Shown here: positions 63,895 through 64,000 of the stretch, in pieces
Layout: the number at the start of each line of letters is the position of its first letter
How positions within the stretch are numbered: the first letter of the stretch is position 1
Assembly (NCBI GenBank): GCA_013399855.1
Contig: VXAY01002374.1
Location: 343,036-407,035, forward strand
DNA from: Oxyruncus cristatus
Taxonomy: Eukaryota > Chordata > Aves > Passeriformes > Cotingidae
Reading direction: 5' to 3'
DNA: 64,000 nucleotides
Translations under genes and position numbers: made by a program
Notes under the pieces: generated by a model
The model's input: only the letters and a program-made list of their open reading frames with translations
Told to the model about the DNA's origin: nothing
Databases searched by the model: none

Positions 63895-64000
63895 GTGAAT
63901 CACGCCGCGATGCCCGCGCCCGGCCGCGCCGGCCTGCCCCGAAGGAGGCGAGCGGCTTCGGGGGCACCGGCCCCCCGCGGCCCCGACCGGTGGCCCGGCC
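63895..64000 (-). promoter_or_regulatory. CNOT4: Edge of the CNOT4 promoter CpG island
   Basis: Base composition changes abruptly from AT-rich to over 80% G+C with dense CpG (CGCCGCGATGCCCGCGCCCG and onward). A CpG island at this distance upstream of the first coding exon fits the CNOT4 promoter and non-coding first exon. No strong GTAAG/GTGAG donor was found on the minus strand here, so exon 1 probably ends beyond base 64000. The weak candidates are GGC|GTGATT near 63902 and CCG|GTCGGG near 63988. Confidence 0.75.

Larger units (their letters stand above)
1..64000 (-). other. CNOT4: CNOT4 gene, minus strand, partial at both ends
   Basis: The gene encodes CCR4-NOT transcription complex subunit 4, a RING E3 ubiquitin ligase that works with UbcH5-type E2 enzymes and links ubiquitination to mRNA decay and translation quality control. 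Seen directly: ten coding exons on the minus strand with GT-AG borders whose phases all fit. They encode, in order, a C4C4 RING (residues 1-58), a charged linker, an RRM (about 108-189), a C3H1 finger (about 194-214) and a Ser/Pro-rich tail. The protein is near-identical over long stretches to remembered vertebrate CNOT4. The 3' end (terminal coding exon, 3' UTR) lies to the left of base 1. The first exon lies at or beyond the CpG-rich right edge. Identification is secure; the exon 1 position is inferred. Confidence 0.97.

Noticed and set aside
1..64000. CRISPR arrays, operons, tRNA or rRNA genes
   Set aside because: No regularly spaced repeats, tRNA B-box with cloverleaf, or rRNA sequence was seen, and the window is clearly animal nuclear DNA.

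Overview
The window is vertebrate nuclear DNA, and the repeats point to a bird. It carries many CR1 LINE fragments with the CR1 3' signature (degenerate ATTCTATG-type octamers) and two solitary LTRs of a type common in songbirds. It has long AT-rich introns, GT-AG splice sites and a sharp CpG island at one edge. The species cannot be named from the sequence; a neoavian, perhaps passerine, bird is my inference.

Nearly the whole window is one gene on the minus strand: CNOT4, the RING-type E3 ubiquitin ligase associated with the CCR4-NOT complex. Ten coding exons were placed by reading splice sites and frame. From 5' to 3' of the gene they are 25191-24948 (70-nt 5' UTR plus start codon), 18113-17916, 15207-15121, 14588-14487, 13737-13612, 10757-10624, 6339-6184 (probable cassette exon), 3586-3529, 3246-2997 and 1148-651. 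All join in frame and give 594 codons plus one base (542 plus one base without the cassette). The order is C4C4 RING, basic charged linker, RRM, C3H1 zinc finger, then a long Ser/Pro-rich tail. The last coding exon(s) and the 3' UTR lie beyond base 1. The non-coding first exon and promoter lie at or beyond base 64000, where a CpG island starts near 63895.

Region by region: 1-25191 holds all recognised coding exons and intron 2, with one LTR (9780-10471, itself split by a CR1) and an old CR1 relic (about 12130-12535). From 25192 to about 63895 is intron 1, at least 38.7 kb, with no recognised gene. It holds a CR1 nested inside an opposite-strand CR1 (38951-39552), a solo LTR with a 5-bp target duplication (47635-48024), a CR1 cluster at 49182-53660 that includes a dead 3-kb copy interrupted by a 165-base assembly gap, and one further CR1 at 55150-55630.

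No operon, CRISPR array, tRNA, rRNA or intact mobile element was seen. I found no convincing new biological system. The points most worth a second look are the symmetric cassette exon, the datable nested insertions, and an ORF-like segment behind a good splice acceptor with a downstream AATAAA in intron 2 (about 21305-21147), which could be an alternative terminal exon or a relic.
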